This document shows, in pieces, positions 31,805-40,793 of a stretch of 64,000 bases of DNA. Numbering within the stretch: the first letter of the stretch is position 1; every line of letters starts with the position of its first letter. Under the pieces are notes generated by a model. The model saw nothing but the letters and a program-made list of their open reading frames with translations. It ran no database searches and was not told the origin of the DNA. The stretch spans positions 4,402,001-4,466,000 of the forward strand of contig OZ244838.1 of NCBI GenBank assembly GCA_965220695.1. Reading direction: 5' to 3'. A program made the position numbers and the translations under genes. The DNA comes from UBA9620 sp965220695 (GTDB lineage: Bacteria > Acidobacteriota > Vicinamibacteria > Vicinamibacterales > UBA8438).

Positions 31805-34297
31805 ATGTCCGACGCTTCCGAGATCAAGACGCCCGTCAATATCGAAGACGAGATGCGGCGCTCGTACATGGATTACGCCATGAGCGTCATCATCGGGCGT
31901 GCCTTGCCCGACGTGCGAGACGGCTTGAAGCCGGCCCATCGACGCGTCGTCTATGGCATGCGGTTGATGGGGTTGACCTCGAACCGCGCCTATCGGAAGT
32001 GCGCCAAGATCGTTGGCGACGTGATGGGCAATTTCCATCCCCATGGCGACGCCTCCATTTACGACACCTTGGTGCGGCTCGCCCAGGGCTTCAACATGCG
32101 GTATCTCCTGGTGGACGGCCAGGGGAACTTCGGGTCGATCGACGGTGATCCGCCGGCGGCCATGCGATATACCGAGGCCCGGCTCCAACCGCTGGCCGAC
32201 GACCTGATGGCCGATCTCGACAAGGAGACGGTCGATTTCGTTCCCAACTACGACGAGACCACCAACGAACCTGCGGTCCTTCCGGCCCCGTTTCCGAATC
32301 TGCTGGTCAACGGTTCTGCCGGTATCGCGGTCGGCATGGCGACCAATATTCCGCCTCACAACCTCCGTGAGGTGATCGACGGAATCATCTGGATAATCGA
32401 GCATTGGGAGGAGAGTGACGAGGACAAACAGCGGGGCCTCCGGGCCCGTATTACCGGCCCCGACTTTCCCACCGGCGGATTCATCGTGGGACGGGCCGGC
32501 ATCGATGCCGCGTATCAGACCGGCCGCGGGTCACTGACGGTGCGGGGCAGGACGACGATCGAGGAGATCGGCAAGGGTGACCGTCAGGCGATCGTCATCA
32601 ACGAGATTCCCTACCAGCTCAACAAGACACGGCTTATCGAGAAGATCGCCGATCTCGTCCGGGACAAGTCGCTCGAGGGCATCAGCGACCTGCGTGACGA
32701 GTCGGATCGCGAAGGCATACGGATCGTGGTCGACCTCAAGCGTGGCGAGGTGCCCGAGGTTGTGCTGAACAACCTGTACAAGCAGACCCCGCTTCAGACC
32801 ACCTTCGGCGTCATCATGCTCGCGATCGTCGGCGGACGCCCGCGAGTGCTCAGCCTGCTGTCCCTGGTCGAGCGGTTCGTGACATTTCGCCATGACGTCA
32901 TCAAGCGGCGCACCGAGTTCGAGCTTCGCAAGGCAGAGGCTCGCGCCCACATCCTCGAAGGGCTCAAGATCGCCCTCGATCACCTTGACGCAGTCATTTC
33001 GCTCATCCGCAGCGCCCGTCACCCCGCCGACGCACGTGCGGGGCTGATGGAGCAGTTCGAACTCAGTCGGATCCAGGCGCAGGCGATTCTGGACATGCAG
33101 TTGCAGCGGCTGACCGGGCTCGAACGACAAAAGGTGATCGACGAGTTGACGGAACTGCACGTCCAGATCGCGCGGCTGCGGGAGATTCTTGGCAGTGAAT
33201 CCCTGTTGCTGGAGATCGTCGTCGGCGAACTCCGTGAGACGCAGACCAAGTACGGGGATGCCCGCCGCACGGAGATCGTCGACGACCCCGGTGAGTTGCG
33301 GATCGAAGACCTGATCGCCGAGGAGGACATGGCGATCACCGTCAGCAATACAGGCTACGTCAAGCGAACGGCGATCACCGAGTACCGCAGCCAGCGCCGG
33401 GGTGGCAAGGGGCGTCTGGGAATGCGGACGCGCGACGCAGACTTTCTCACCCACCTGTTCGTGGCCTCGACGCACGCCTACATCCTGATTTTCTCGGATC
33501 GCGGACGGGTCTACTGGCTGAAGGTCTACACCATTCCGGACGTGGGACCGGGGGGGCGCGGCAAGGCGATTGCCAATCTGGTCTCGATGGAAGCCGGCGA
33601 GAAGATCGCGGCGCTGTTGGCCGTGCGCAAGTGGCCGGACGAGGAAGACCAGCGCTATATCGTGACCGGCAGTCGCCGCGGCGTCATCAAGAAAACCGAC
33701 CTCCTGATGTACCGCAATCCGCGGCAAGGCGGGATCATCGCCGCTGGTGTCGCCGAAGACGACGCGGTGATTGCCGCCGAGATCACGGATGGACACGGCG
33801 ACGTGTTTCTGGGGACCCGCCGCGGCAAGGCGATCCGCTTTCGGGAACAGGACGTCCGACCGATGGGGCGCATCGCCCGCGGGGTGCGCGGCATCCATCT
33901 GCGGGACGGCGACGAGGTGGTCGCCATGGCCGTGGTGCGGCCCGGCGGTTCGCTGCTGACGGTAACCGACAACGGCTATGGCAAGCGAACCGCAATTGAC
34001 GAATACCGCGTGCAATCAAGAGGGGGAGTCGGTATCATAAGCATTCAAACGACGGCTCGGAATGGTCGTGTCGCGGGTATCGCCTACGTGGAGAACGACG
34101 ATGAGCTGATGCTCATCACCCAGCAGGGAAAAGTGCTCCGCATGGATACCAAGGACATCCGGCCGATTGGTCGGGCGACCCAGGGGGTGCGGCTCATCGA
34201 GATAGACGACCAGGACCAGGTCGTCTCGCTCGCGCGCCTGATTGACGTGGCTGACGGAGCCGAAGCAGGTTCCGCTCTGGAACCGGATCCCTCGTAA
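31805..34297 (+). CDS. gyrA: DNA gyrase subunit A
   Basis: 830 residues. Seen: MRRSYMDYAMSVIIGRALPD, GLKPAHRRVVYGMRLMGL, HGDASIYDTLVRLAQGFNMR, the catalytic tyrosine in PPAAMRYTEARL, and the GyrA-box YRSQRRGGKGRLGM in the DNA-wrapping beta-pinwheel. In the quinolone region the residue equivalent to E. coli Ser83 is Ala and the next is Ser (HGDAS), the arrangement known from Mycobacterium tuberculosis. That may lower intrinsic fluoroquinolone sensitivity; this is inference. Confidence 0.97.
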   Translation: MSDASEIKTPVNIEDEMRRSYMDYAMSVIIGRALPDVRDGLKPAHRRVVYGMRLMGLTSNRAYRKCAKIVGDVMGNFHPHGDASIYDTLVRLAQGFNMRYLLVDGQGNFGSIDGDPPAAMRYTEARLQPLADDLMADLDKETVDFVPNYDETTNEPAVLPAPFPNLLVNGSAGIAVGMATNIPPHNLREVIDGIIWIIEHWEESDEDKQRGLRARITGPDFPTGGFIVGRAGIDAAYQTGRGSLTVRGRTTIEEIGKGDRQAIVINEIPYQLNKTRLIEKIADLVRDKSLEGISDLRDESDREGIRIVVDLKRGEVPEVVLNNLYKQTPLQTTFGVIMLAIVGGRPRVLSLLSLVERFVTFRHDVIKRRTEFELRKAEARAHILEGLKIALDHLDAVISLIRSARHPADARAGLMEQFELSRIQAQAILDMQLQRLTGLERQKVIDELTELHVQIARLREILGSESLLLEIVVGELRETQTKYGDARRTEIVDDPGELRIEDLIAEEDMAITVSNTGYVKRTAITEYRSQRRGGKGRLGMRTRDADFLTHLFVASTHAYILIFSDRGRVYWLKVYTIPDVGPGGRGKAIANLVSMEAGEKIAALLAVRKWPDEEDQRYIVTGSRRGVIKKTDLLMYRNPRQGGIIAAGVAEDDAVIAAEITDGHGDVFLGTRRGKAIRFREQDVRPMGRIARGVRGIHLRDGDEVVAMAVVRPGGSLLTVTDNGYGKRTAIDEYRVQSRGGVGIISIQTTARNGRVAGIAYVENDDELMLITQQGKVLRMDTKDIRPIGRATQGVRLIEIDDQDQVVSLARLIDVADGAEAGSALEPDPS

Positions 34298-34338
34298 ACG
34301 TGGATCCGTCCAAGCGCGGAAGGCATGGGAGGCGTGAG

Positions 34339-35055
34339 ATGGCTCGATCCAGGACGACCACGTTCGTGCTCGTGTTGTTCGCGGCGCCCCTGATGGCGTT
34401 GTTGGTCTCTGCCTGCGGCGGCACCGGCGGCGAGCAGACACTGATCCGGAACTACTTCACGGCGTCGCGGCTGAACGATCGCGCCACGCTGCGCAACATC
34501 GCCATGGTGTCCTGGGATCAAGGCGAGAACGGTGTCGTGTCAGGGGTGTCGGTGCAGAGCGTCGCGGAAGAGCAGCGCCGGCCTTTGCGCACGAAGGAGC
34601 TCAGCCAGGCGCTGGCCGACGCGCAGGCGGCGGAAGAGGCGTTCAATACCGAGAAGGTGGCGTATCAGGACGAGAACTTCGACGCCATCAATCGCGTGCT
34701 TGCCGCCGAACGGGACGGTGACGACGTCGCGCGCCGCGATGTCGAGATCCAGGAAGCCTGGACCGACTGGCGGAACCGGACCATGGAGAACTCCAAAATG
34801 GTCTCCGACGCCCGGGCCGAACTCGGCAGAGAACAGAACAACGCCGAACTCAGCATGAACGACCCTCGCAACCCGCTTGATTTGACGCAATACGACGGCG
34901 AGTTGATTACGAAGGAAGTGTCGATTACCGCCGATGTCGAATTGGACGGCGTCGAGACTGAACAGTCCATGACGATCATGCTGTTGCAGGCGACCGTGAC
35001 CGCCGCCGACGGGACGGTCACCGAAGGGCGCTGGGTCGTCGCCAACATCAGTTGA
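34339..35055 (+). CDS. Putative lipoprotein, coupled to the Mrp operon
   Basis: 238 residues, not recognised as a named family. I use the ATG at 34339 because GGGAGG stands 6 bases upstream. The signal peptide (TTFVLVLFAAPLMALLVSAC) ends in a lipobox LVSAC, so a membrane-anchored lipoprotein is predicted. The middle is Ala/Glu-rich and likely helical or coiled coil (LSQALADAQAAEEAFNTEKV, RRDVEIQEAWTDWRNRTMEN). The C-terminal part is more strand-like (ELITKEVSITADVELDGVET, GRWVVANIS). Its stop overlaps the TTG start of mrpE by four bases, and it lies 41 bases after gyrA, suggesting a link to the antiporter. Confidence 0.75.
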   Translation: MARSRTTTFVLVLFAAPLMALLVSACGGTGGEQTLIRNYFTASRLNDRATLRNIAMVSWDQGENGVVSGVSVQSVAEEQRRPLRTKELSQALADAQAAEEAFNTEKVAYQDENFDAINRVLAAERDGDDVARRDVEIQEAWTDWRNRTMENSKMVSDARAELGREQNNAELSMNDPRNPLDLTQYDGELITKEVSITADVELDGVETEQSMTIMLLQATVTAADGTVTEGRWVVANIS

Positions 35056-35630
35056 GTGACGACGGCCGGCGCCCAGCCGGCGAGCATGCCCACCGCCCTT
35101 TCGGCGTCAGGTTGCTGAACGCAACGCCGGTCGCGTTCCTGCTGTACGCGTTGTGGCTGATCCTCTCCCCGCAGCGGGATCCATTTCATCTGTGTCTCGG
35201 CGCCGTGACCGTTGTCGTCGTGACCGTGCTGTTCAGCCGGCTGGCCATGCAAGAGCCGGCGATCGGCGCGCCGGACGGCCGGTCGTTGCTCCGGATGTCC
35301 GGGCTCCGGTTCCTGGGCTACCTGCCATGGCTGGCCTGGGAGGTGCTGGTGGCCAGCGTGCAGGTCGCGTACATCGTGCTGCACCCGCGGTTGCCCGTGA
35401 GTCCCCGTGTCGTGCGCATCAAGGTCCGCTATCCGCACACGGTGGCGCGGCTCACGCTGGCGAATTCAATCACATTGACACCGGGCACCGTCACCCTCGA
35501 CGTGGACGGTGACGAGTTCCTGGTCCATGCATTGACCGAAACCGGCAGCACCGACCTCGAACAGGGGTCGATGCCGGACCGGGTCTCGCGGCTGTTCGCT
35601 GATGCGACGGAACGACGGAGCCCGAGATGA
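35052..35630 (+). CDS. mrpE: Cation antiporter subunit MrpE/MnhE
   Basis: 192 residues with two to three membrane segments near the N-terminus (VAFLLYALWLILSP, FHLCLGAVTVVVVTVLFSRL, FLGYLPWLAWEVLVASVQVA) and a cytoplasmic region with VRYPHTVARLTLANSITLTP and GTVTLDVDGDEFLVHAL, the MrpE signature. The start is an unusual TTG at 35052 that overlaps the lipoprotein stop; no better in-frame start exists before the first membrane segment. First subunit gene of the antiporter operon. Confidence 0.88.
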   Translation: MSDDGRRPAGEHAHRPFGVRLLNATPVAFLLYALWLILSPQRDPFHLCLGAVTVVVVTVLFSRLAMQEPAIGAPDGRSLLRMSGLRFLGYLPWLAWEVLVASVQVAYIVLHPRLPVSPRVVRIKVRYPHTVARLTLANSITLTPGTVTLDVDGDEFLVHALTETGSTDLEQGSMPDRVSRLFADATERRSPR

Positions 35631-35914
35631 CGATGTCGTTGCTGCTCGAGTCGGTGGCGGTCGCGCTGGTGTTCGTAATGGTGTTGTCGCTCTATCGGGT
35701 GGTCCGCGGCCCGTCGGTGTTCGACCGGCTGACCGGCCTCGGGTTGATCGGCAGCAAGACGATCGTGCTGCTCGTGCTGCTCGGCGTGCTGAGCGGCCGA
35801 GTTGATTTGTATGTTGATATTGCGTTGTCCTACGGCCTCATCGGTTTCGTCGGCACGCTCGTGCTGGCCAAGTATTTCGAGGTCTCCCGCGGCCGGCAGG
35901 AGGGCCGGGAATGA
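35627..35914 (+). CDS. mrpF: Cation antiporter subunit MrpF/MnhF
   Basis: 95 residues, three membrane segments. Seen: SLYRVVRGPSVFDRLTGLGL, IVLLVLLGVLSGRVDLYVDI and ALSYGLIGFVGTLVLAKYFE, all typical of MrpF. Overlaps mrpE and mrpG by four bases (ATGA), so translation is coupled. Confidence 0.92.
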   Translation: MTMSLLLESVAVALVFVMVLSLYRVVRGPSVFDRLTGLGLIGSKTIVLLVLLGVLSGRVDLYVDIALSYGLIGFVGTLVLAKYFEVSRGRQEGRE

Positions 35915-36216
35915 ACATTGTCGCCGGCAGCATGATCGTACTCGGCTTCGGCTTCATCCTGGCCGGAGTCATCGGCATTCTCCGACTCCCGGATTTCTAC
36001 TGCCGGCTGCATGCCATGGGCAAGTGCGACACCGTCGGTGTCGCGTTGATGATCGGTGGTCTGGTGGCCAGCCAGGAGTTCACGTTCGGCAGCCTCAAGA
36101 TGCTGCTCGTGCTACTGTTCGTGTCACTCTCCAACCCGACCGCCACCCATGCGCTGGGGCGATCGGCGGTCCGCGCCGGCCTGGCGCCGTGGACGTCCGG
36201 AAAGACACGTTCGTGA
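35911..36216 (+). CDS. mrpG: Cation antiporter subunit MrpG/MnhG
   Basis: 101 residues, three membrane segments. Conserved GVIGILRLPDFYCRLHAMGK and DTVGVALMIGGLVASQEF identify MrpG. Four-base overlaps on both sides. Confidence 0.92.
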   Translation: MNIVAGSMIVLGFGFILAGVIGILRLPDFYCRLHAMGKCDTVGVALMIGGLVASQEFTFGSLKMLLVLLFVSLSNPTATHALGRSAVRAGLAPWTSGKTRS

Positions 36217-36455
36217 CCGCCACCTTTGGTCCGCTGTTTCTCGCGCTCATGGTCGTCTGTGCCGTGGCGGCGCTCAACGCGAGAAACCTGCTCTCGGCTG
36301 TGACCATCTTCGGCGCCTTCAGCTTCTTTTCAGCGGCGTTCTTCGTCGTGCAGGATGCGTTGGACGTCGCGTTCACCGAGGCGGCCGTCGGCGCGGTCAT
36401 CACCACCGTGTTCTTCGTTTGCGCGATTCATCGCACGAGCGGAGGGCGACCGTGA
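36213..36455 (+). CDS. MbhD-like subunit (DUF4040, MrpA C-terminal part)
   Basis: 80 residues from a GTG at 36213 that overlaps the mrpG stop; a GTG at 36189 is also in frame. Two to three membrane segments, with VVCAVAALNARNLLSAVTIF, AFFVVQDALDVAFTEAAVGA and ITTVFFVCAIHRTS. This is the DUF4040/MbhD module, which in classical Mrp systems is fused within MrpA but in Mbh/Mbs complexes is a separate gene. Standing alone here, it indicates a split MrpA. Confidence 0.85.
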   Translation: MTATFGPLFLALMVVCAVAALNARNLLSAVTIFGAFSFFSAAFFVVQDALDVAFTEAAVGAVITTVFFVCAIHRTSGGRP

Positions 36456-36751
36456 TCGGCCGGTTGACGGTGCTCATCCTGGTGCCGGCGGCGCTCGTAC
36501 TGTTCCAGGCGGCGGGCCAGTTGCCGGCGGTCGGGGACGGCACTGCTCCCGCGTTCACCCACGTGGCGCCGTACTATCTCGAGCGGGCGCACGACGACAC
36601 CGGCGCGCCGAACTTCGTCACCGCGGTGCTGGCCGACTATCGCGGCTACGACACGTTCGGCGAGCTGATAGTCATCTTCACGGCCGGGCTCGCCTGTCTG
36701 TTGATTCTCGGCGGGCGCGACGAGGCGCCGCCGGACGGGGAAGCCACGTGA
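36452..36751 (+). CDS. MbhE-like subunit (MrpA C-terminal part)
   Basis: 99 residues, GTG start overlapping the previous stop by four bases. An N-terminal and a C-terminal membrane segment flank an extracytoplasmic loop (HVAPYYLERAHDDTGAPNFV, TAVLADYRGYDTFGELIVIF). The RGYDTFGE motif is the hallmark of the MbhE/MrpA C-terminal region. Confidence 0.87.
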   Translation: MIGRLTVLILVPAALVLFQAAGQLPAVGDGTAPAFTHVAPYYLERAHDDTGAPNFVTAVLADYRGYDTFGELIVIFTAGLACLLILGGRDEAPPDGEAT

Positions 36752-37185
36752 GATCGAGCTTCGGCAGCCCCGCGCTCGATGCGGCCGCCCGGCTCATGGC
36801 ACCCTTCATGTGGCTCTTTGCCGCCTACGTGCTCATCCATGGCCACGATAGTCCGGGTGGCGGTTTCCAGGCGGGGGTCATCCTGGCGGCGTCGGTCATC
36901 CTTCTGCGTCTGGTTCGCGGCCCGCGGGTCGACTCCGGCATGCGCTCGCGTGACGCCCTGACCCTCGCCTGCCTCGGGCCGCTGCTGTATGGCGGCATCG
37001 GTGTCGTCAGTCTGCTGTCCGGGGGCGCCTTTCTGGATTACGGCGCATCGCCGCTTCCGATGGAGTCACCGGAGGTTCGAGTCATCGGCACGCTCGGCAT
37101 CGAGATCGGAGTGACCATCGGCGTCACCGGGGTCCTGGTGCTGATTTTCGACGTGCTCGCGCCGTGGGACGACGGTACGGTGTAG
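36748..37185 (+). CDS. mrpB: Cation antiporter subunit MrpB/MnhB
   Basis: 145 residues, GTG start with a four-base overlap. Four membrane segments; the signature IHGHDSPGGGFQAGVILAAS and the glycine-rich end IGTLGIEIGVTIGVTGVLVL are typical MrpB. The downstream gene mrpC follows after six bases. Confidence 0.92.
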   Translation: MRSSFGSPALDAAARLMAPFMWLFAAYVLIHGHDSPGGGFQAGVILAASVILLRLVRGPRVDSGMRSRDALTLACLGPLLYGGIGVVSLLSGGAFLDYGASPLPMESPEVRVIGTLGIEIGVTIGVTGVLVLIFDVLAPWDDGTV

Positions 37186-37191
37186 GACACC

Positions 37192-37563
37192 ATGACTTTT
37201 CTCGACTGGGGGCACGTGCAGTACCTGCTGGCGGCCGTCTTGTTGCTGATCGGGCTGTACGGCATGCTCGTCAAGACGAACTTCGCTCGCAAGCTGATGG
37301 CGATGAACGTCATGCAGGTGGCGGTCATCGCGTTCTTCATCTTACTGGCGGTGAGGACCGACGGTACGCCGCCGATTGAGCTCGATCACGTGGAGTCCGG
37401 GACCGACGCCGCCTATGCGAACCCGCTGCCGCATGCCCTCATGCTGACTGCGATCGTCGTCAGCGTCAGTACCACCGGCGTTGCACTCGCGCTTCTGGTT
37501 CGTGTCCATCGCCGTTTCCGCACCCTCGACGAGTCCGAGTTGCTCCACCGGTTGCGCGAGTGA
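37192..37563 (+). CDS. mrpC: Cation antiporter subunit MrpC/MnhC (NuoK-like)
   Basis: 123 residues with three membrane segments and the NuoK-like arrangement: LLLIGLYGMLVKTNFARKLM, MNVMQVAVIAFFILLAVR, then HALMLTAIVVSVSTTGVALA. The segment PLPHALMLTAIVVS is strongly conserved in MrpC. Overlaps mrpD by four bases. Confidence 0.92.
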   Translation: MTFLDWGHVQYLLAAVLLLIGLYGMLVKTNFARKLMAMNVMQVAVIAFFILLAVRTDGTPPIELDHVESGTDAAYANPLPHALMLTAIVVSVSTTGVALALLVRVHRRFRTLDESELLHRLRE

Positions 37564-39029
37564 GTGAGCACCTCCCGATCCTCATCGTCGTCTGCCCCCT
37601 GCTGGCCGCCCTTCTCGTGCCGCTGGTGGCACGTACATCGGCCGGTCTGGCGCGGGCGCTGACGGTCCTGGCGACGGCTGTCTCGCTGCTGTTCGCGCTG
37701 GCCGCCCTGCGGGTCGTCCTCGACAGCGGCGTCTGGCGCTATCACCTCGGGGGCTGGGCGCCGCCATGGGGCATCGAATATGTCGTCGATCCGCTCGGCG
37801 GCGGCATGGCCGTGCTGGTTTCGCTGCTCGCGACCCTGGTTGCGATCTATGCCGGCCCGCACCTGCGTGAGTTCTCCTCGCTGCGCGCCGCCGTGTTCGA
37901 CAGTCTGTTTCTGCTGCTGGTGAGCGGCCTGCTCGGGATCACGCTCACCGGCGACCTGTTCAATCTCTACGTCTTTCTCGAGATCTCGTCGCTGGCCGCC
38001 TACGCGCTGCTTGCGTCCGGCGGTGACCGGGCGGTCGTGGCGACGTTCCGCTACGTGCTCATCGGTACGATCGCCGCCAGCTTCTATCTGCTCGGTCTGG
38101 GCTATCTCTACGCGCTGACCGGCACCCTCAACATGGCCGATCTCGCCAGCCGTCTCCCGCAGGTCGCGCCGGGCAGCGCCGTCACCGTCGGGGTGGTGCT
38201 GATCGTCGTCGGACTGGCCATCAAGATGGCGGTGTTCCCGCTCCACGGCTGGATGCCGGACGCCTATACCTACGCGCCGCCGCCGGTGACGATGTTCATT
38301 GCGGCCGTCATGTCGAAGGTGAGCGCGTATGCTCTCCTGCGGGTGCTGTTCTTCGTGCTGCCGGCCGGCGAGGTGGTCGCGACCGCCCGCGGCGTCCTCA
38401 GTTGGGTGGCGGCGGCCGGGGTACTGGCCGGATCGATACTCGCCCTCGCACAGACCGACGTGCGGCGGATGCTGGCGTACTCGAGCGTTGGCCAGATGGG
38501 GTACGTGGTGCTCGGTCTCGCCTTGGGCAACGTGGCGGCGCTCACCGGCGCACTGCTTCATGTCGCCGGCCACGCGGTCGCAAAGGGGTGCCTGTTCGGG
38601 GCGATCGGCAGCTTGTCCCGCCGGACCGTGCGGGCCGAGATCGCGGGGCTGGCCGGCGCCGCCAGCCGCGCGCCGGTGATGATGGCGGCGTTCACGGTGG
38701 CCGCCCTCTCACTGATCGGAATGCCGCCGACGGCCGGCTTCTTCTCCAAGTGGTATCTGCTGCAGGGCATGATCGAGGGGGGCGCCTGGGTGTTCGCGGT
38801 GGTGCTGCTCGTCAGCTCGCTGCTAAGCGCCGTCTATTTCTTTCGGATCCTCGAGCGGATCTACTTTTCGCCTGCGCCGACATCCGACCCGCCCCCGTCC
38901 CGTGGTCCCGACCATTCGTGGCGGCTGCTTGGGCCGGTCGTGACGCTGGGCGCAGCGGTGCTCCTGATCGGCATGTTCAATGGTCTTCTCGTGACGGTGG
39001 TGATCCGGCACGCCCTTCCGGATCTGTAG
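37560..39029 (+). CDS. mrpD: Cation antiporter subunit MrpD/MnhD
   Basis: 489 residues, about 14 membrane segments, GTG start. NuoL/M/N-like proton pump family. The TM5 glutamate is in LFNLYVFLEISSLAAYALLA. The channel lysines are present in GLAIKMAVFPLHGWMPDAYT and AAVMSKVSAYALLRV. ALAQTDVRRMLAYSSVGQMG is the classic TM9-10 motif. This is the most canonical of the three pump subunits in this operon. Confidence 0.93.
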   Translation: MSEHLPILIVVCPLLAALLVPLVARTSAGLARALTVLATAVSLLFALAALRVVLDSGVWRYHLGGWAPPWGIEYVVDPLGGGMAVLVSLLATLVAIYAGPHLREFSSLRAAVFDSLFLLLVSGLLGITLTGDLFNLYVFLEISSLAAYALLASGGDRAVVATFRYVLIGTIAASFYLLGLGYLYALTGTLNMADLASRLPQVAPGSAVTVGVVLIVVGLAIKMAVFPLHGWMPDAYTYAPPPVTMFIAAVMSKVSAYALLRVLFFVLPAGEVVATARGVLSWVAAAGVLAGSILALAQTDVRRMLAYSSVGQMGYVVLGLALGNVAALTGALLHVAGHAVAKGCLFGAIGSLSRRTVRAEIAGLAGAASRAPVMMAAFTVAALSLIGMPPTAGFFSKWYLLQGMIEGGAWVFAVVLLVSSLLSAVYFFRILERIYFSPAPTSDPPPSRGPDHSWRLLGPVVTLGAAVLLIGMFNGLLVTVVIRHALPDL

Positions 39030-39075
39030 CCGCGAAGGAAGATGAACGGGAGACGCCAGACGGCGATGAGTGCAT

Positions 39076-40575
39076 ATGTTTGACCTGTTCGGCGCGGACC
39101 GCCCGCTGGTGGCAGTGCTGGTGCCGCTCGCCGCCGCGGCGGCGATCCGCCTGCTCGGTCGGTACCCCGTCCTGCGGGAGTCCTGCACCTTCGCCGCCGG
39201 CATCCTCACGGTCGCGCTGGTCGTACCGATGCTGCCAGTTGTGCTCGATGGCGGCGTCATCGAGTCGTCCCGTCTGTTGCTGCTGCCCGGGGTGGCGCTG
39301 CATCTTCGCGTCGATCCGCTAGGGCTCCTGTTCGGGCTGGTGGCCTCGATACTGTGGATCATCACGTCGGTGTATTCGGTGGGATACATGCGCGCGGGCG
39401 CCTATCCCAATCAGACGGGGTACTTCGCCAGCTTCGCGGTCTGCATCTCGGCAACCATCGGTCTCGCCTTCGCCGCCAACCTGCTGACGTTCTTCCTGTG
39501 CTATGAGGTGCTGACGCTGGCGACGTATCCGCTCGTTGCCCACAATCGCACCCCTGAGGCGCGCGCCGGCGGCCGCAAGTACCTGGTCTATACGCTGGTG
39601 GGGGGGCAGGCATTGCTGCTGGCGATCGTGTGGACCTACACCCTGGCGCCCGGCGAAGAGTTTCGGCCCGGCGGGCTGCTGCCCGCGGAGACCCCGACGT
39701 GGACCGTCGTCTCGCTCTTCGTGCTGTTTCTGGCCGGGGTCGGCGTCAAGGCCGGGATCATGCCGTTGCATGCCTGGTTGCCGGCGGCGATGGTGGCGCC
39801 GACGCCGGTCAGCGCGTTGCTGCATGCGGTGGCGGTCGTCAAGGCCGGCGCGTTCGGCGTCGTGCGCATCACCGGCTATGTCTTCGGCGTCGATCTGCTG
39901 GACACCGTCGGTCTCGACACGCTGCTCGCCGGGACGGCCGCGGCGACCATACTGCTCGGCTCCATCCGGGCGCTCGGAGAGACACAACTCAAACGCCGTC
40001 TCGCCTACTCCACGGTCAGCCAACTCTCCTACGTTGTGCTCGGCGCCGCACTGGGTTCGGCGGCCGCACTGGCCGGCGCGATGTTTCACATCGCGGCCCA
40101 TGGGTTCACGAAGATCACGCTGTTCTTCTGCGCCGGCGCCATCTACACCGAGTCACATCGAGACGACGTCAGGCAACTCGGCGGTCTGGGCCGGCAGATG
40201 CCGATCACGATGACCGCGTTCGCCATCGCCGCGGCCAGTTTGGCGGGGACGCCGCTGCTGGGCGGGTTCATCAGCAAATGGAACCTCAGTCTCGGTGCGC
40301 TGGCCTCGGGGCATGGGGTGTTCGTGGCCGTACTCATCGTCAGCGGTCTCCTCAACCTGGCCTACCTTTTCCCGATCATCTACAGCGCGTTCTTCGATGC
40401 GCCGCACGGCGAGGTGGGGCGTGAGCGCGTGATGCTGACGGCTCCGCTCGCGATCACGGCGTCCGTGGTGGTCGTCCTGGGAGTGATGCCGGAGATCGGG
40501 GTCGCATTCTATCGTCTCGCATGGCTCGCCGCCGAGAGCGTGGCGGGCGGCGCGGCTGTCGGAGGGGCGCCATGA
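39076..40575 (+). CDS. Second NuoL/M/N-like antiporter subunit
   Basis: 499 residues, about 14 membrane segments. TM5 glutamate in LTFFLCYEVLTLATYPLVAH. Lysines in GVGVKAGIMPLHAWLPAAMV and AVAVVKAGAFGVVRI. ETQLKRRLAYSTVSQLSYVV matches the family motif. It is a MrpD/MrpA-N-type pump but distinct from the upstream mrpD. I use the ATG at 39076; a GTG at 39070 is in frame. Its stop overlaps the small gene that follows by four bases. Confidence 0.88.
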   Translation: MFDLFGADRPLVAVLVPLAAAAAIRLLGRYPVLRESCTFAAGILTVALVVPMLPVVLDGGVIESSRLLLLPGVALHLRVDPLGLLFGLVASILWIITSVYSVGYMRAGAYPNQTGYFASFAVCISATIGLAFAANLLTFFLCYEVLTLATYPLVAHNRTPEARAGGRKYLVYTLVGGQALLLAIVWTYTLAPGEEFRPGGLLPAETPTWTVVSLFVLFLAGVGVKAGIMPLHAWLPAAMVAPTPVSALLHAVAVVKAGAFGVVRITGYVFGVDLLDTVGLDTLLAGTAAATILLGSIRALGETQLKRRLAYSTVSQLSYVVLGAALGSAAALAGAMFHIAAHGFTKITLFFCAGAIYTESHRDDVRQLGGLGRQMPITMTAFAIAAASLAGTPLLGGFISKWNLSLGALASGHGVFVAVLIVSGLLNLAYLFPIIYSAFFDAPHGEVGRERVMLTAPLAITASVVVVLGVMPEIGVAFYRLAWLAAESVAGGAAVGGAP

Positions 40576-40793
40576 CCACGGGTCCACGACTGCTGCTTGC
40601 CGCAATTGTGACTGCCGTCGCGGCGCTCGATGTTCTCGCGCATCCGCACGGTGAGACGTGGTGGCACCATCTGCCGGGGTTCGACCTGATCTTCGGACTC
40701 GTCGGGTGCGCCATCATCGTGACCGTCTCGAAAGCGCTGGGCAAGGCGTGGCTGCAGCACCGGGAGCGCTTCTACGAGGGCCCCGGCGAATGA
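40572..40793 (+). CDS. Small membrane protein within the antiporter operon
   Basis: 73 residues, ATG overlapping the previous stop by four bases, and overlapping the next start by four bases. Two hydrophobic stretches (LLLAAIVTAVAALDVLA, LPGFDLIFGLVGCAIIVTVS) flank the polar PHGETWWHHLPG; the tail HRERFYEGPGE is charged. I do not recognise a named family. The tight coupling on both sides argues for a structural or assembly subunit of the antiporter complex. Confidence 0.8.
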   Translation: MTTGPRLLLAAIVTAVAALDVLAHPHGETWWHHLPGFDLIFGLVGCAIIVTVSKALGKAWLQHRERFYEGPGE

